From positions 16,775-80,774 of the forward strand of contig JACDEU010000006.1 in the NCBI GenBank assembly GCA_013816245.1: DNA of 64,000 nucleotides, in the 5' to 3' direction. Each line of letters starts with the position of its first letter. Position 1 is the first letter of the stretch. The notes below the pieces were generated by a model, which did not search any database, was not told the origin of the DNA, and was given only the letters and a program-made list of their open reading frames with translations. This DNA is from Actinomycetota bacterium. GTDB taxonomy: Bacteria > Actinomycetota > Thermoleophilia > Gaiellales > Gaiellaceae. Positions 7,381 through 15,280 of the stretch are shown here, piece by piece. The translations under genes were made by a program, and so were the position numbers.

Positions 7381-9252
7381 ATGCGACGAATCGTAGCCAC
7401 GGGGATCGTGGCTGCGGGGTTCCTAGGCGCCGGCGCCACGGCGCAGGCACGCCCGACGATCTATGTCGTCGAGGCTGGAAGCTCCATCGACGCGGACCGG
7501 CTGGCGCTCGGCCTCTACGTGCCGGGTGCCGGTGGGACGGTCAGCCGTGCGGCCACGATCGCCTCGCTCCGGCGGGGCGAGGTCGAGAACGCCGCGCTAG
7601 GTGGCCGGCCGAGCGGAAAGATCCTGGCCGACGTGGCCTTCGGCATGCCCGAGCTCCCGGCCGGGCCGGCGGCTCTCGTCACTCTTCCGCCGCCCGGCAC
7701 CCAGCCGAATACCAAGCGCTACCTCGTGGCGATCATCGGCGCGGGTTACCACGGCATCCTCACGTCGGACTCGACACGGATCCGGGGCCTCGTGGCGGTC
7801 GCAGACATCGCGCCTACGCTCGTCGCACTCGAAGCAGGACGTTCGCCGCCGATCCAGTCGAAGCCGGACGCCGATGTGCAGGAGAATCTGCGTCAGCTCG
7901 ATACGCGGCTGACGCGCGTTCACCACGACCGCGGTTGGGTGACAGTCGTCGTGGTGTTCACGACACTGTTGCTCGTCGCCCTTGCACCGGGCGCAGCAGT
8001 TCTCGCCGGTGCGGCGGCGATCACCGCGTCGCTGCTGCTTTCCTCCGCCGGAGCTACGCGGCTGTCGGTCGTTCTCGGCGCAATAGCCGTGCTGACGGCA
8101 GTTCTCGCGGTTGGAGGCTCGCTCCGCCGGCGTTTCGTTCCACTTGTCGTCGCCGGCTTCCTCGCAGCACTCACGGTGGTGCTCGCGGTCGATCCGGAAT
8201 TGAACTCACTGGCCGTGCTCGGCGCGCGGCCCGACGGCGGCGGACGCTTCTACGGGATCGGCAACCAGGTCGAGACGTTGCTCTTGCCGCCTGTCCTCGT
8301 CGCCGGTGCGATCGCCGGCACTCGCTGGCTCGTTCCGCTCGCGGCGCTCGCGCTCGCCACGATCGGTTGGAGCAAGACCGGCGCCGATGGCGGCGGTGTT
8401 CTCGTCTTCGCCGCCGCTCTGGGCGTGCTCGGCTTACGTCTGCGCGGGCTGGCGCTCACACCGCGCCGGCTTGCCGTCGTCGCGGTCGCAGTGATCGTCG
8501 TTGCGCTCGCATTCGTCGGCCTGGACGCTGCGCTCGGCGGCTCGTCTCACGTCACGCGCGCAGTCGGCACGGGCCCCGACTCCCTGCTCGGCGACATCGG
8601 CCACCGCCTCCATCTGTCCTGGGCATCGGCGACCGACCACTGGTATCGCATCGTCATCTTCCTCGGCTGCCTCGCAGTCCTCGTGTTGATGGGCACGATC
8701 GGACCGCGACGGGCGACGGTCGACGCGATGCTCGCGGGCCTGGTCGTCTCGTTGCTCGTCAACGACACACCTGTAGACGTCATCGGTCTCGGGGCGCTCG
8801 GCTGCTTGGCTCTCGTCCGTTGGGAGTCAGTAGACTCGCGCGCGATGCGCCGGGGAGCCATGACCGCCGCCTTCGCGCTGGCCGTGCTGGCGCTCGCGGG
8901 CTGCGGCAAAGAGGGTGTCGCCAAGCCGTTGGCCGACACGGTCGTCGGAACCGTCCAGGTAGCTGCGCCCGGCAAGGCGATCTTCGTTGCTCAAGGCTGC
9001 GGGTCCTGCCACATGTTCAAGCTCGCAGGCCCGGACGCTCAGGGAAACATCGGCCCCGATCTCGACAAGCTCGCGACGTACGCGAAGACGGCGAACAAGC
9101 CGCTACCGCAGTTCGTCCACGACTCGATCGTCAACCCCGACAAGTACGTCGAGAAGGGCTACCCGAAGGGCGTCATGCCGAAGTCCTACGCCGACTTGCC
9201 CACGGCCGACCTGCAGGCCCTCGTCGACTTCCTGACGAAGCCGCAGGGCTGA
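7381..9252 (+). CDS. polytopic membrane protein fused to a C-terminal cytochrome c
   Basis: One open frame of 623 codons from ATG 7381 (GGAGG eight bases upstream). It has an N-terminal signal peptide (MRRIVATGIVAAGFLGAGATAQA), an extracytoplasmic domain to about residue 180, eight or so transmembrane helices (185-480), and then MRRGAMTAAFALAVLALAGC. That segment would be a lipoprotein signal if translation began at ATG 8845. It is followed by a mono-haem cytochrome c domain with CGSCH near residue 540 and a late VMP Met ligand. A box TAGACT lies 8 nt before ATG 8845, so the cytochrome could also be made alone. Elsewhere the halves may be separate genes; a lost stop codon or a true fusion are both possible. 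Confidence 0.7.
   Translation: MRRIVATGIVAAGFLGAGATAQARPTIYVVEAGSSIDADRLALGLYVPGAGGTVSRAATIASLRRGEVENAALGGRPSGKILADVAFGMPELPAGPAALVTLPPPGTQPNTKRYLVAIIGAGYHGILTSDSTRIRGLVAVADIAPTLVALEAGRSPPIQSKPDADVQENLRQLDTRLTRVHHDRGWVTVVVVFTTLLLVALAPGAAVLAGAAAITASLLLSSAGATRLSVVLGAIAVLTAVLAVGGSLRRRFVPLVVAGFLAALTVVLAVDPELNSLAVLGARPDGGGRFYGIGNQVETLLLPPVLVAGAIAGTRWLVPLAALALATIGWSKTGADGGGVLVFAAALGVLGLRLRGLALTPRRLAVVAVAVIVVALAFVGLDAALGGSSHVTRAVGTGPDSLLGDIGHRLHLSWASATDHWYRIVIFLGCLAVLVLMGTIGPRRATVDAMLAGLVVSLLVNDTPVDVIGLGALGCLALVRWESVDSRAMRRGAMTAAFALAVLALAGCGKEGVAKPLADTVVGTVQVAAPGKAIFVAQGCGSCHMFKLAGPDAQGNIGPDLDKLATYAKTANKPLPQFVHDSIVNPDKYVEKGYPKGVMPKSYADLPTADLQALVDFLTKPQG
8831..8836 (+). promoter_or_regulatory. possible internal -10 box for the cytochrome c lipoprotein
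   Basis: TAGACT ends 8 nt before ATG 8845, with TTGGCT (8806-8811) 19 nt upstream as a weak -35. The spacing matches other leaderless starts in this window. It would yield an independent 135-residue lipoprotein cytochrome. Confidence 0.4.
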
Positions 9253-10076
9253 ACCTCCCGCAGGACTTCCCGCGCGAGCTCGACGCGGTCGCCTGCGATC
9301 TCGACCGCACGCTGATCTCCGAAGACACGGTCTTGCGCCCGCGCACGCGCGCTGCGATCACGCGCACGCTGGAGGCCGGCATTCATGTGATCCTCGTTAC
9401 GGGGCGCATGTTCCAGTCGGTACGCCGCTACGCCCTGGAAGCGGGAATCGAGGATCCGGTCGTCTGCTACCAGGGTGCTGTCGTCGCCGACCCCACCAGC
9501 GGACGCTGGCTGCGACACGTGCCCATTCCTCTCGAGCTGGCGCGTGAGACGATCGCCGCCCTGAACGAGGAGGGCTTCGGACTCAACTGTTACGTCGACG
9601 ACGAGTTGTACGTCGCGGAGGTGACCCCTGAGGCAAAGCGGTACGCCGACTTCCAGCACCTCGAGCTCCACGCCGCGGGCAATCTGCTCGACTGGCTCGA
9701 CAGGCCGCCGACGAAGCTGGTCGTCATCGACGACCCCCAGGTGCTGGACGATCTCAAGCAGCGAATGCTCGAACGCTTCGCCGGCCGCCTCTACATCTCC
9801 AAGTCGCTGGCGTACTTCCTCGAGTTCGCCTCGCCCGAGGTCACGAAGGCTGCTGGCCTCGACTTCCTCTCGGGAGAGCTCGGCTTCACCCGCGAGCGAA
9901 CGGTCGCGTTCGGCGACGGCGAGAACGACATCGAGCTCGTCGACTGGGCGGGCTACGGCGTCGCCGTCGAGAACGCGGACGACCGCGTGAAGGCGACCGC
10001 CGACTTCATCTGCCCGCCGGTGAACGAGGAGGGAGTGGCTCAGGTGCTCGAGGCCTACCTAGACTCCCGCCAATGA
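9249..10076 (+). CDS. HAD-superfamily Cof-type phosphatase
   Basis: About 275 residues. Motif I is DLDRTLI (the usual DxDGT with R for G), motif II lies in ILVTGR, motif III uses Lys in SPEVTKAAG, and motif IV is FGDGENDIEL. The Cof-type cap domain lies between residues 80 and 195. These enzymes dephosphorylate sugar phosphates or flavin/PLP-type metabolites; the substrate is unknown here. No ATG, GTG or TTG exists near the required N-terminus. The only placed start is CTG 9249, which overlaps the stop of the previous gene as CTGA. The gene ends in an ATGA overlap with serS. Confidence 0.85.
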   Translation: MNLPQDFPRELDAVACDLDRTLISEDTVLRPRTRAAITRTLEAGIHVILVTGRMFQSVRRYALEAGIEDPVVCYQGAVVADPTSGRWLRHVPIPLELARETIAALNEEGFGLNCYVDDELYVAEVTPEAKRYADFQHLELHAAGNLLDWLDRPPTKLVVIDDPQVLDDLKQRMLERFAGRLYISKSLAYFLEFASPEVTKAAGLDFLSGELGFTRERTVAFGDGENDIELVDWAGYGVAVENADDRVKATADFICPPVNEEGVAQVLEAYLDSRQ

Positions 10077-11314
10077 TCGATCTCCGCGCAGCCCGAAACG
10101 ACCCGGAGGGCTTCCGGGCCGCACTCGCGCGGAAAGGCGCGGCCGATCTCTTCGACGAGCTCCTGGCGGCGGATCAGGCAGTCCGTGAGATCCAGCCCCG
10201 GGTGGAAGAGCTGCGCGCGGCGCGCAAGGTCAAGGGAAAGCCGACGCCGGAGCAGCTCGCCGAACTCGAGCGGATCAAGGAGGAGCTGCAGTCGCTCGAG
10301 CAGCAACTCGCGGCCGCGGAGGCTCGCCGCAAGGAACTGCTCGGCCGTGTGCCGAATCCGCCGGACGAGGCGACGCCGGACGGCTCCACGGATGAGGATG
10401 CTGTCGAGATCCGCCGCTGGGGCGATCCGCCGTCGTTCGACTTTCCCGTCCGCGACCATCTCGAGCTGGCGGCCGGCGGGATCGACCTCGAACGCGCCGC
10501 GAAGGTGTCCGGCTCGCGTTTCGCGTATCGCCTCGGCGATGTCGCACTGCTCGAGCTCGCGCTCTACCGGTTCTCACTCGACCGGCTCGGGAGCCGCGGC
10601 TTCACTCCCGTGCTGCCACCCGTGCTCGTGCGTGAAGAGGCAATGCACGGAACTGGGTTTTTCCCGACTGACGAGGTGAACATCTACGCGGTCGAACGTG
10701 ACGAGCTCTTCCTGGTCGGCACCTCCGAGGTTCCGCTCGCCGCCATGCACGGCGGGGAGATCCTGGATGCCGACGAGCTACCTTTGCGCTACGCCGGTTA
10801 TTCGACGTGCTTCCGCCGCGAGGCGGGCGCGGCAGGCAAGGACACGCGCGGCATGTTCCGAGTACACCAGTTCGACAAGGTGGAGATGTTCGTCTTCACA
10901 CGGCCCGAGTGGTCGCGCGAAGAACACGAGCGGCTGCTAGCGATCGAGGAGGAGCTGGTGCAGGAGCTCGAGCTGCCGTATCGCGTCGTCAACGTCGCGG
11001 CCGGCGACCTGGGCGCGTCAGCCGCGAAGAAGTACGACATCGAAGCCTGGTTCCCCTCGCAAGCCCGTTACCGGGAGATCACGTCCACTTCCAATACGAC
11101 GGACTATCAGTCGCGCCGCCTCGAGATTCGCCACCGCCGCGACGAGAAGCAGCTGGAGCCGGTGCACACGCTGAACGGAACCGCGGTGACCGGCCGCGCG
11201 ATGCTGGCAATCATGGAGAACTTCCAGGAAGACGACGGCAGCGTTTCCGTACCGGAAGCGCTGCACGAGCTCGGCGCGCCGCGGAAGCTCGGCGCCGAGC
11301 GCACGCGGGCCTGA
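10073..11314 (+). CDS. serS: seryl-tRNA synthetase
   Basis: Full-length 413-residue class II synthetase. The N-terminal antiparallel coiled-coil arm (about residues 25-100, rich in EELRAARKVKGKPTPEQLA) binds the long variable arm of tRNA-Ser. The catalytic core has motif 2 FRREAGAAGKDTRGMFRVHQ and motif 3 LNGTAVTGRAMLAIMENFQ. It charges serine on all tRNA-Ser species, four of which are encoded in this window. ATG 10073 overlaps the HAD phosphatase stop (ATGA), so the genes are coupled. Confidence 0.97.
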   Translation: MIDLRAARNDPEGFRAALARKGAADLFDELLAADQAVREIQPRVEELRAARKVKGKPTPEQLAELERIKEELQSLEQQLAAAEARRKELLGRVPNPPDEATPDGSTDEDAVEIRRWGDPPSFDFPVRDHLELAAGGIDLERAAKVSGSRFAYRLGDVALLELALYRFSLDRLGSRGFTPVLPPVLVREEAMHGTGFFPTDEVNIYAVERDELFLVGTSEVPLAAMHGGEILDADELPLRYAGYSTCFRREAGAAGKDTRGMFRVHQFDKVEMFVFTRPEWSREEHERLLAIEEELVQELELPYRVVNVAAGDLGASAAKKYDIEAWFPSQARYREITSTSNTTDYQSRRLEIRHRRDEKQLEPVHTLNGTAVTGRAMLAIMENFQEDDGSVSVPEALHELGAPRKLGAERTRA

Positions 11315-11326
11315 TCGACCGGAGAG

Positions 11327-11344
11327 ATGGGCCGTTCGGCCCAT
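11327..11344 (+). terminator. hairpin after serS
   Basis: Perfect 7-bp stem ATGGGCC with loop GTTC, 12 nt after the serS stop. There is no clear T-tract, so termination strength is uncertain. Confidence 0.5.
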
Positions 11345-11378
11345 TGCGGGGCCTCGGGACCCTTGCCATGCTCGTCCT

Positions 11379-11678
11379 ATGGTGACAGGTGTCAAATGGA
11401 CAGCGCTTGGTCGCAGGATCTCCGTCATCCTGGCGGTGGTGCTCGCGGCGTTTGCAGCCGCGACGAGCTCACCGGCGCAGCCCTTGGCACAGACGCCGGC
11501 GACAGTGCTGAAGTCATGCAGCGGAAGTTTCACGCATGCCGTCATCGGCGGCGTGGAGAAATGTCTACGCGCGGGAGAATTCTGCGTGCGTCGCTCCGAC
11601 TCGCAATACCGCCGCTACGGGTACCGCTGCATTCGCTTCTACGCGAACGTCCAGCGCTATCGCCTGACGCACGCATGA
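11379..11678 (+). CDS. small secreted cysteine-containing protein
   Basis: A 99-residue protein with an N-terminal signal sequence (ISVILAVVLAAFAAATSSPAQP). The mature domain has four cysteines in the pattern SCSGSFTHAVIGGVEKC, then GEFCVRR and RRYGYRCIRF, probably forming two disulphides. I know this motif as a recurrent small extracellular domain in related actinobacteria without assigned function. Its stop overlaps the ATG of the DUF4236 gene (ATGA). Confidence 0.7.
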   Translation: MVTGVKWTALGRRISVILAVVLAAFAAATSSPAQPLAQTPATVLKSCSGSFTHAVIGGVEKCLRAGEFCVRRSDSQYRRYGYRCIRFYANVQRYRLTHA

Positions 11679-11926
11679 GCTGGGGTTATCGCCGATCGCG
11701 GCGGATCGCGCCGGGCGTGCGGCTCAACCTCGGCAAGCGTGGGGTCGGCATGAGCGTCGGCCCACGTCACGCGAAGATCAGCGCGAGCACGAGCGGACTG
11801 CGGGAGCTCTACTTGTCGCTGCTCGGCTCTTCTTCCGCAAGCGGCTTTAGCCCGGCGACAAAGCTACGCTGTCGTGCACGGCGGGGTGCCGGAGCGGCCG
11901 AACGGGGCAGTCTTGAAAACTGCTGA
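11675..11926 (+). CDS. DUF4236-type short protein, 3' end inside tRNA-Ser
   Basis: Begins MSWGYRRSRRIAPGVRLNLG, then KRGVGMSVGPRHAKIS, which is the DUF4236 signature. The frame then loses similarity and runs into the tRNA-Ser(UGA) gene, ending at TGA 11924-11926 inside it. Normal DUF4236 proteins continue with further Gly-rich strands, so this is probably a truncated copy whose tail is read out of tRNA sequence. It is coupled to the secreted protein upstream by ATGA. Confidence 0.55.
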   Translation: MSWGYRRSRRIAPGVRLNLGKRGVGMSVGPRHAKISASTSGLRELYLSLLGSSSASGFSPATKLRCRARRGAGAAERGSLENC

Positions 11927-11968
11927 CCGTCGCAAGGCGGTCCGTGGGTTCAAATCCCACCCCCGCCG
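11880..11968 (+). tRNA. tRNA-Ser(UGA)
   Basis: The 7-bp acceptor stem GGCGGGG pairs with CCCCGCC (11961-11967). Anticodon TGA lies at 11914-11916 in the loop CTTGAAA. A long variable arm typical of serine tRNA follows, with T-loop GTTCAAATC. The CCA end is not encoded. It decodes UCA and wobble codons, and sits about 570 bp from serS. Confidence 0.95.
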
Positions 11969-12429
11969 CTCAACTAAGCGGAAGCCCGCTCCGAGGGCTC
12001 GACCTCGCGCCAGTGCGTCACGAATCCACAAGCAACATCGAGGTTAGCTCTCGTCACGCCCACCTAGTCGCGTCGATGCCGACGACCAGCTCGCTCGAAG
12101 ATCAGGGCGAGGAAGCCCGAAAAGGCAATCCCACCCAACACGCCCCACACTCTTCTCCCCCTCTCACTTGGGAATGACCGGCCAGACAAGTACCCCCTCC
12201 TCTGACCAGCCGGGCATCCCCCGACAGCAGCTTGTTCTCCGCGTTCGCGGCGAAGAAACCTGAATACGCCAGGGCACGCTCTCGCGCGCGCCATCCTCAC
12301 TTCAGTGAGCGAGGACACGAATCTGGAATCACCAGACCAGTCGGTCTGAAGTCGGTCTACCCGGCCTCGCTTCGGCGGGGCCACTTTCGTTTCGGGGGGT
12401 TGCTCCCGCCTACGCCCGGCGCCCTGACG
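11969..12429. other. gene-free interval with one terminator
   Basis: No credible coding frame or RNA was recognised over about 460 bp between tRNA-Ser(UGA) and the broken GT87-like gene, apart from the TTCG hairpin at 12363-12382. Confidence 0.5.
12363..12382. terminator. TTCG-loop hairpin
   Basis: GGCCTCGC, loop TTCG, GCGGGGCC (one G-T pair) followed on the plus strand by ACTTTCGTTTC. It lies 48 bp beyond the end of the minus-strand gene at 12430 and may work in both directions. Confidence 0.6.
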
Positions 12430-13632
12430 CTATGCGACCTCGGTCTCGCTGGGCCAGGCCAGCGTCACCACGATCCCGAGCACGAGAAGGTTGCGGATGA
12501 TCATGGCCGCGACCTCGGCCCCGCCCAGGTCGTACTTCAGCGTCTCCCAGTGACGAGGGAAGACGAGCGCGGTGATCAGCAGGCGGCGGCGAGTTGTGCC
12601 GTTGCGTAGGCACCTCGGATGCTCGGCACTACAGAACCAGCGGCACGAGCCAGAGCAGGTACTGCGGCGAGAAGACCTTTCCGAAAGCGAGTGTGGCGGC
12701 GATCACGGCTGCCGAGGCCACCACGAGCGAGCCGGCGTCGCGCGAAGATCGCGCGAAACGTACCCAGAGGACGAGTAGCACGACCAACAGGATCCCGGCG
12801 CTGGCATCGCCGATCAGATCGGCGGTGTGGAACGCGAAGTCGTAGTACACCGACTGGTCTGGTAGATGAAAGCCGAAAAAGCTGTGCGCCGCGGCCAACA
12901 GCGAGCCGCCGAGACTTTCCACTTCGAGTGGCCGCAGAAACTGCGCGTCGAGACTCGCCTTGACACCGCCGGGGGAGAGGACGACGAATGGCGCGTAGGC
13001 GAACGCGACGACGGCGAGCGGGATTGCCGTTACCGCTAACGCGATACGACCGCCGGCGCGGCGTGCTGCGTAGACCGCAACGAGCGGGGGAGCACGGCCG
13101 GGTAGAGCTTCGTCGCGATCGCGATTCCGAGTAGGACGGCACCGATGCCCCAGCGGACCTGGACGAAGTAGACCAGGACACCGACCGTCAATGCGGCAGG
13201 CACGACGTCGAACCGCGTCAACGCCACCGAGCCCAAGATCGCGATCAGTACGACCGTCGCGGCCACGGCGGCGACTCCCCGATTTGCGTCCTCCTGCTGC
13301 AGCCTCCTGACGCCGACAACCAGGGCGGCGATGGCGAGGACCATCAAGGCTTTGAAGACCAGGCGATATGCCTCAGGGGTCGAGGTGAGTACCGCCGGTG
13401 CCACGAAGAGTGGGAGCGCGCCCGGCGGATACTCGATCGAGATGTCGCGATACGGCACTGCACCGCCCGCTATGGCCTCGCCGTAATGACGGTAGAGCCC
13501 AACATCAGTGTCCTCGATCGTCACGAACCCGACCGTGATCGCAACCTCGAGGAGCACGACGAACAGCACTGACATCGCTATCCCGAAAGCAACCGGCCGC
13601 GTGCGCGACCAGACCACGAAGCTGGTGAGCAC
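12430..13632 (-). pseudogene. GT87/DUF2029-like integral membrane glycosyltransferase, three frameshifts
   Basis: The first segment (13632 to about 13090) has the GT-C type start with many helices and the loop motif YRHYGEAIAGGAVPYRDISIEYPPGALPLF, seen in mannosyltransferase-like GT87 enzymes. A shift at the G5 run 13086-13090 leads to further helices and FSPQYLLWLVPLVL. Shifts near 12634 and 12582 lead to VPSIRGAYATAQLAAA and then LLITALVFPRHWETLKYDL, ending in TAG 12430-12432. Joined, the frames make one coherent protein of about 400 residues, so it was functional recently. It would have used polyprenyl-linked sugar donors at the membrane; the substrate is unknown. Confidence 0.75.
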
Positions 13633-13642
13633 TCCGCCGCCT

Positions 13643-13969
13643 CTACTTGTCCAGCTGAATCGCGACGTCCGCCGCTTCGCCCTCTTTCTCCACGATCACG
13701 TGATCCTTCGCCTGCTCGACGACCGATTCGATCTCGGGCATTGCGTGGCCTTTGGCCACCACGAAGCGGGTGGAGACCGCGCGAACGTGCTCGTACTCGG
13801 CGGAGGTGAGGACGACTCTCTCCGCACACTCCGGATCGGAGCACTCGCACAGGAAGTCGTACGTCGCGTCCTTCTGGCCGAAGGTGTCGGAAATCTCACG
13901 GATGCGCTCGTTCACATCCCTGAAGAGCGCCTCGTTCATCGCGAGACGTTGTTCCTGTTCTTTCTCCAC
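13643..13969 (-). CDS. conserved small acidic protein with CxCxxxxC cluster
   Basis: A 108-residue protein of unknown function: MEKEQEQRLAMNEALFRDVN, a central cysteine cluster CECSDPEC (possible metal site), then a mixed segment HVRAVSTRFVVAKGHAMPEI. GTG 13969 follows a TAGAGT box by 6 nt, indicating a leaderless start just after the dnaJ-like gene's stop. No enzyme signature is present. A regulatory or zinc-binding role is only a guess. Confidence 0.7.
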   Translation of the reverse strand: MEKEQEQRLAMNEALFRDVNERIREISDTFGQKDATYDFLCECSDPECAERVVLTSAEYEHVRAVSTRFVVAKGHAMPEIESVVEQAKDHVIVEKEGEAADVAIQLDK

Positions 13970-13975
13970 GGACGA

Positions 13976-13981
13976 ACTCTA
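13976..13981 (-). promoter_or_regulatory. leaderless -10 box (TAGAGT)
   Basis: On the minus strand TAGAGT ends 6 nt before GTG 13969, with no Shine-Dalgarno between. Confidence 0.5.
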
Positions 13982-13982
13982 G

Positions 13983-14765
13983 CTAGTGGACGACGTACAA
14001 CACGAGCGTCGCCACGGCAACCAGCAGGAGAACGAACGCCGCATACCGGATGACACGCGGGTCGCGTGGTGGCGGGAGGACGTTGACCCGCACCAGCAGG
14101 TCGCCCGGGATCGATCCAGCGCCGGCGTCATTGCCGTCGCCTCCCACCCGGAGCTGGGCGCCGTCCTCGACGCCCGGTGGGACAAGAAGACGGATCCGGC
14201 GCTCCGCGGAAACGGTGCCGTCGCCTCCACACTGCGAGCACGCCTCAGCAACACATGCGGGGCACGGCTCTATCTGCAGCAGGTTCGCGACGTCGAGGTG
14301 CGAGATCGTGCGCTTCCGGCCGGTGCCGCCGCAGGAATCGCACTCGGGATCGGGCATTCCGACCGAGCCGCCCCCCATGCAGGCCTTGCAGCGCACCGCG
14401 GCTTCGTAGTGGACGATCCGCCGCGTCCCCTCCACGGCCTCGAACTTCCGTAGCTCGATCGCGAGGTGGACATTCTCACCGCGGGCCGCGGCCGCCGGGC
14501 GGGCCTCCCAGAGCGCGTCGTCGAAGCCCTGGTTACCGCGGCCGCGGTAGCCGTAACGGTCGTAGAGCAAACGGGCCTCGCGCTTGGAGAGAACGGCATA
14601 GGCCTCGGCCAGCTCGCGGAACCTGGCCTCGGCATCGGGAGCGTCGGCGACGTCGGGATGCCACTCGCGGGCCAGGCCGTGGAAGGCGCGCTTGATCGCG
14701 TCCTCGTCCGCGTCTCGCGGCAGGCCCAGGACCTCGTAGTAGTCCCTTTTCGCAACCACGGCCAT
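13983..14765 (-). CDS. DnaJ-like co-chaperone with C-terminal membrane anchor
   Basis: A 260-residue J-protein. The J domain (residues 6-70) contains HPD. A Cys-rich zinc region follows (CKAC, CDSCGGTGRKR, CPAC, CSQCGGDG) and then a shortened substrate-binding domain. The last 25 residues are a hydrophobic helix (YAAFVLLLVAVATLVLYVV). Classical DnaJ is about 370 residues, soluble, and has two full CTD beta domains; here the second CTD is replaced by a membrane anchor. It probably recruits DnaK to the inner membrane surface. It is upstream of the CxCxxxxC protein. Confidence 0.85.
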   Translation of the reverse strand: MAVVAKRDYYEVLGLPRDADEDAIKRAFHGLAREWHPDVADAPDAEARFRELAEAYAVLSKREARLLYDRYGYRGRGNQGFDDALWEARPAAAARGENVHLAIELRKFEAVEGTRRIVHYEAAVRCKACMGGGSVGMPDPECDSCGGTGRKRTISHLDVANLLQIEPCPACVAEACSQCGGDGTVSAERRIRLLVPPGVEDGAQLRVGGDGNDAGAGSIPGDLLVRVNVLPPPRDPRVIRYAAFVLLLVAVATLVLYVVH

Positions 14766-14828
14766 CCTGGGATTCTGTCTTACCGCGCAGACGCCGCAAC
14801 CATTCCGCCCGCGGCGAGTTGTTGAGGT

Positions 14829-15229
14829 ATGCGGGCTGTGGCGGGAATGGCGGTATTGCTGGGGGCCGGTCTCCTGGGCGGAGACGCCCTGGCCGACGCG
14901 GTGCCCGTGCCCATTTCCGTGCCGAGCGTGACCGTGCCGGCTCCGCCGGCCGTGCCGCTGCCCGCGATCCCGAAGCTCCCCGCCCCGGTCCAGCCTGCTC
15001 CGGCTCCCGGCAGGCCGCGACGCCGGCTTCCATCGTGCCTTCCCCGGTCACCGCGGCCTCCTCGACGGTGGGCTCGATCCTCGGCAGCTCGACCGGGCAG
15101 TCCTCATCGCTGCCACGCACGGCATTCGCCGGCTCGAGTTCGGATCTCCTCGCCCGCCACCGGGTGGAGATTGCCGGGCTGGGCGCAGCGGCGTTCCTCG
15201 CGGTCGTGATCGCCTTTCTCGTCGGCTGA
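14829..15229 (+). pseudogene. Pro-rich secreted surface protein with LPxTA-like tail, frameshifted
   Basis: It starts with a signal peptide (MRAVAGMAVLLGAGLLGG, cleavage near ALADA) and a Pro/Val-rich stretch (VPVPISVPSVTVPAPPAVPL). At about 15012 a one-base loss in a G run shifts the frame; the continuation reads QAATPASIVPSPVTAASSTV, then SLPRTAFAG, a polar spacer and a hydrophobic C-terminal helix (LGAAAFLAVVIAFLVG). The tail resembles a sorting or membrane-anchor signal with LPRTA, though no sortase is seen and the helix is not followed by the usual basic end. Confidence 0.6.
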
Positions 15230-15249
15230 ACCGCTTCGCCGGGAATCGG

Positions 15250-15271
15250 AAGGGCGGGCAACCCCGCCCTT
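15250..15271. terminator. bidirectional hairpin terminator
   Basis: AAGGGCGGG with a 4-nt loop pairs with CCCGCCCTT, followed by CTTCATT. It lies between two convergent genes (ends at 15229 and 15281) and suits both. Confidence 0.8.
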
Positions 15272-15280
15272 CTTCATTCC

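Noticed and set aside
7935..9248. N-terminal extension of the HAD phosphatase frame over the membrane/cytochrome gene
   Set aside because: The extension is Arg-rich antisense-type sequence overlapping a real membrane protein; family length requires a start near 9249.
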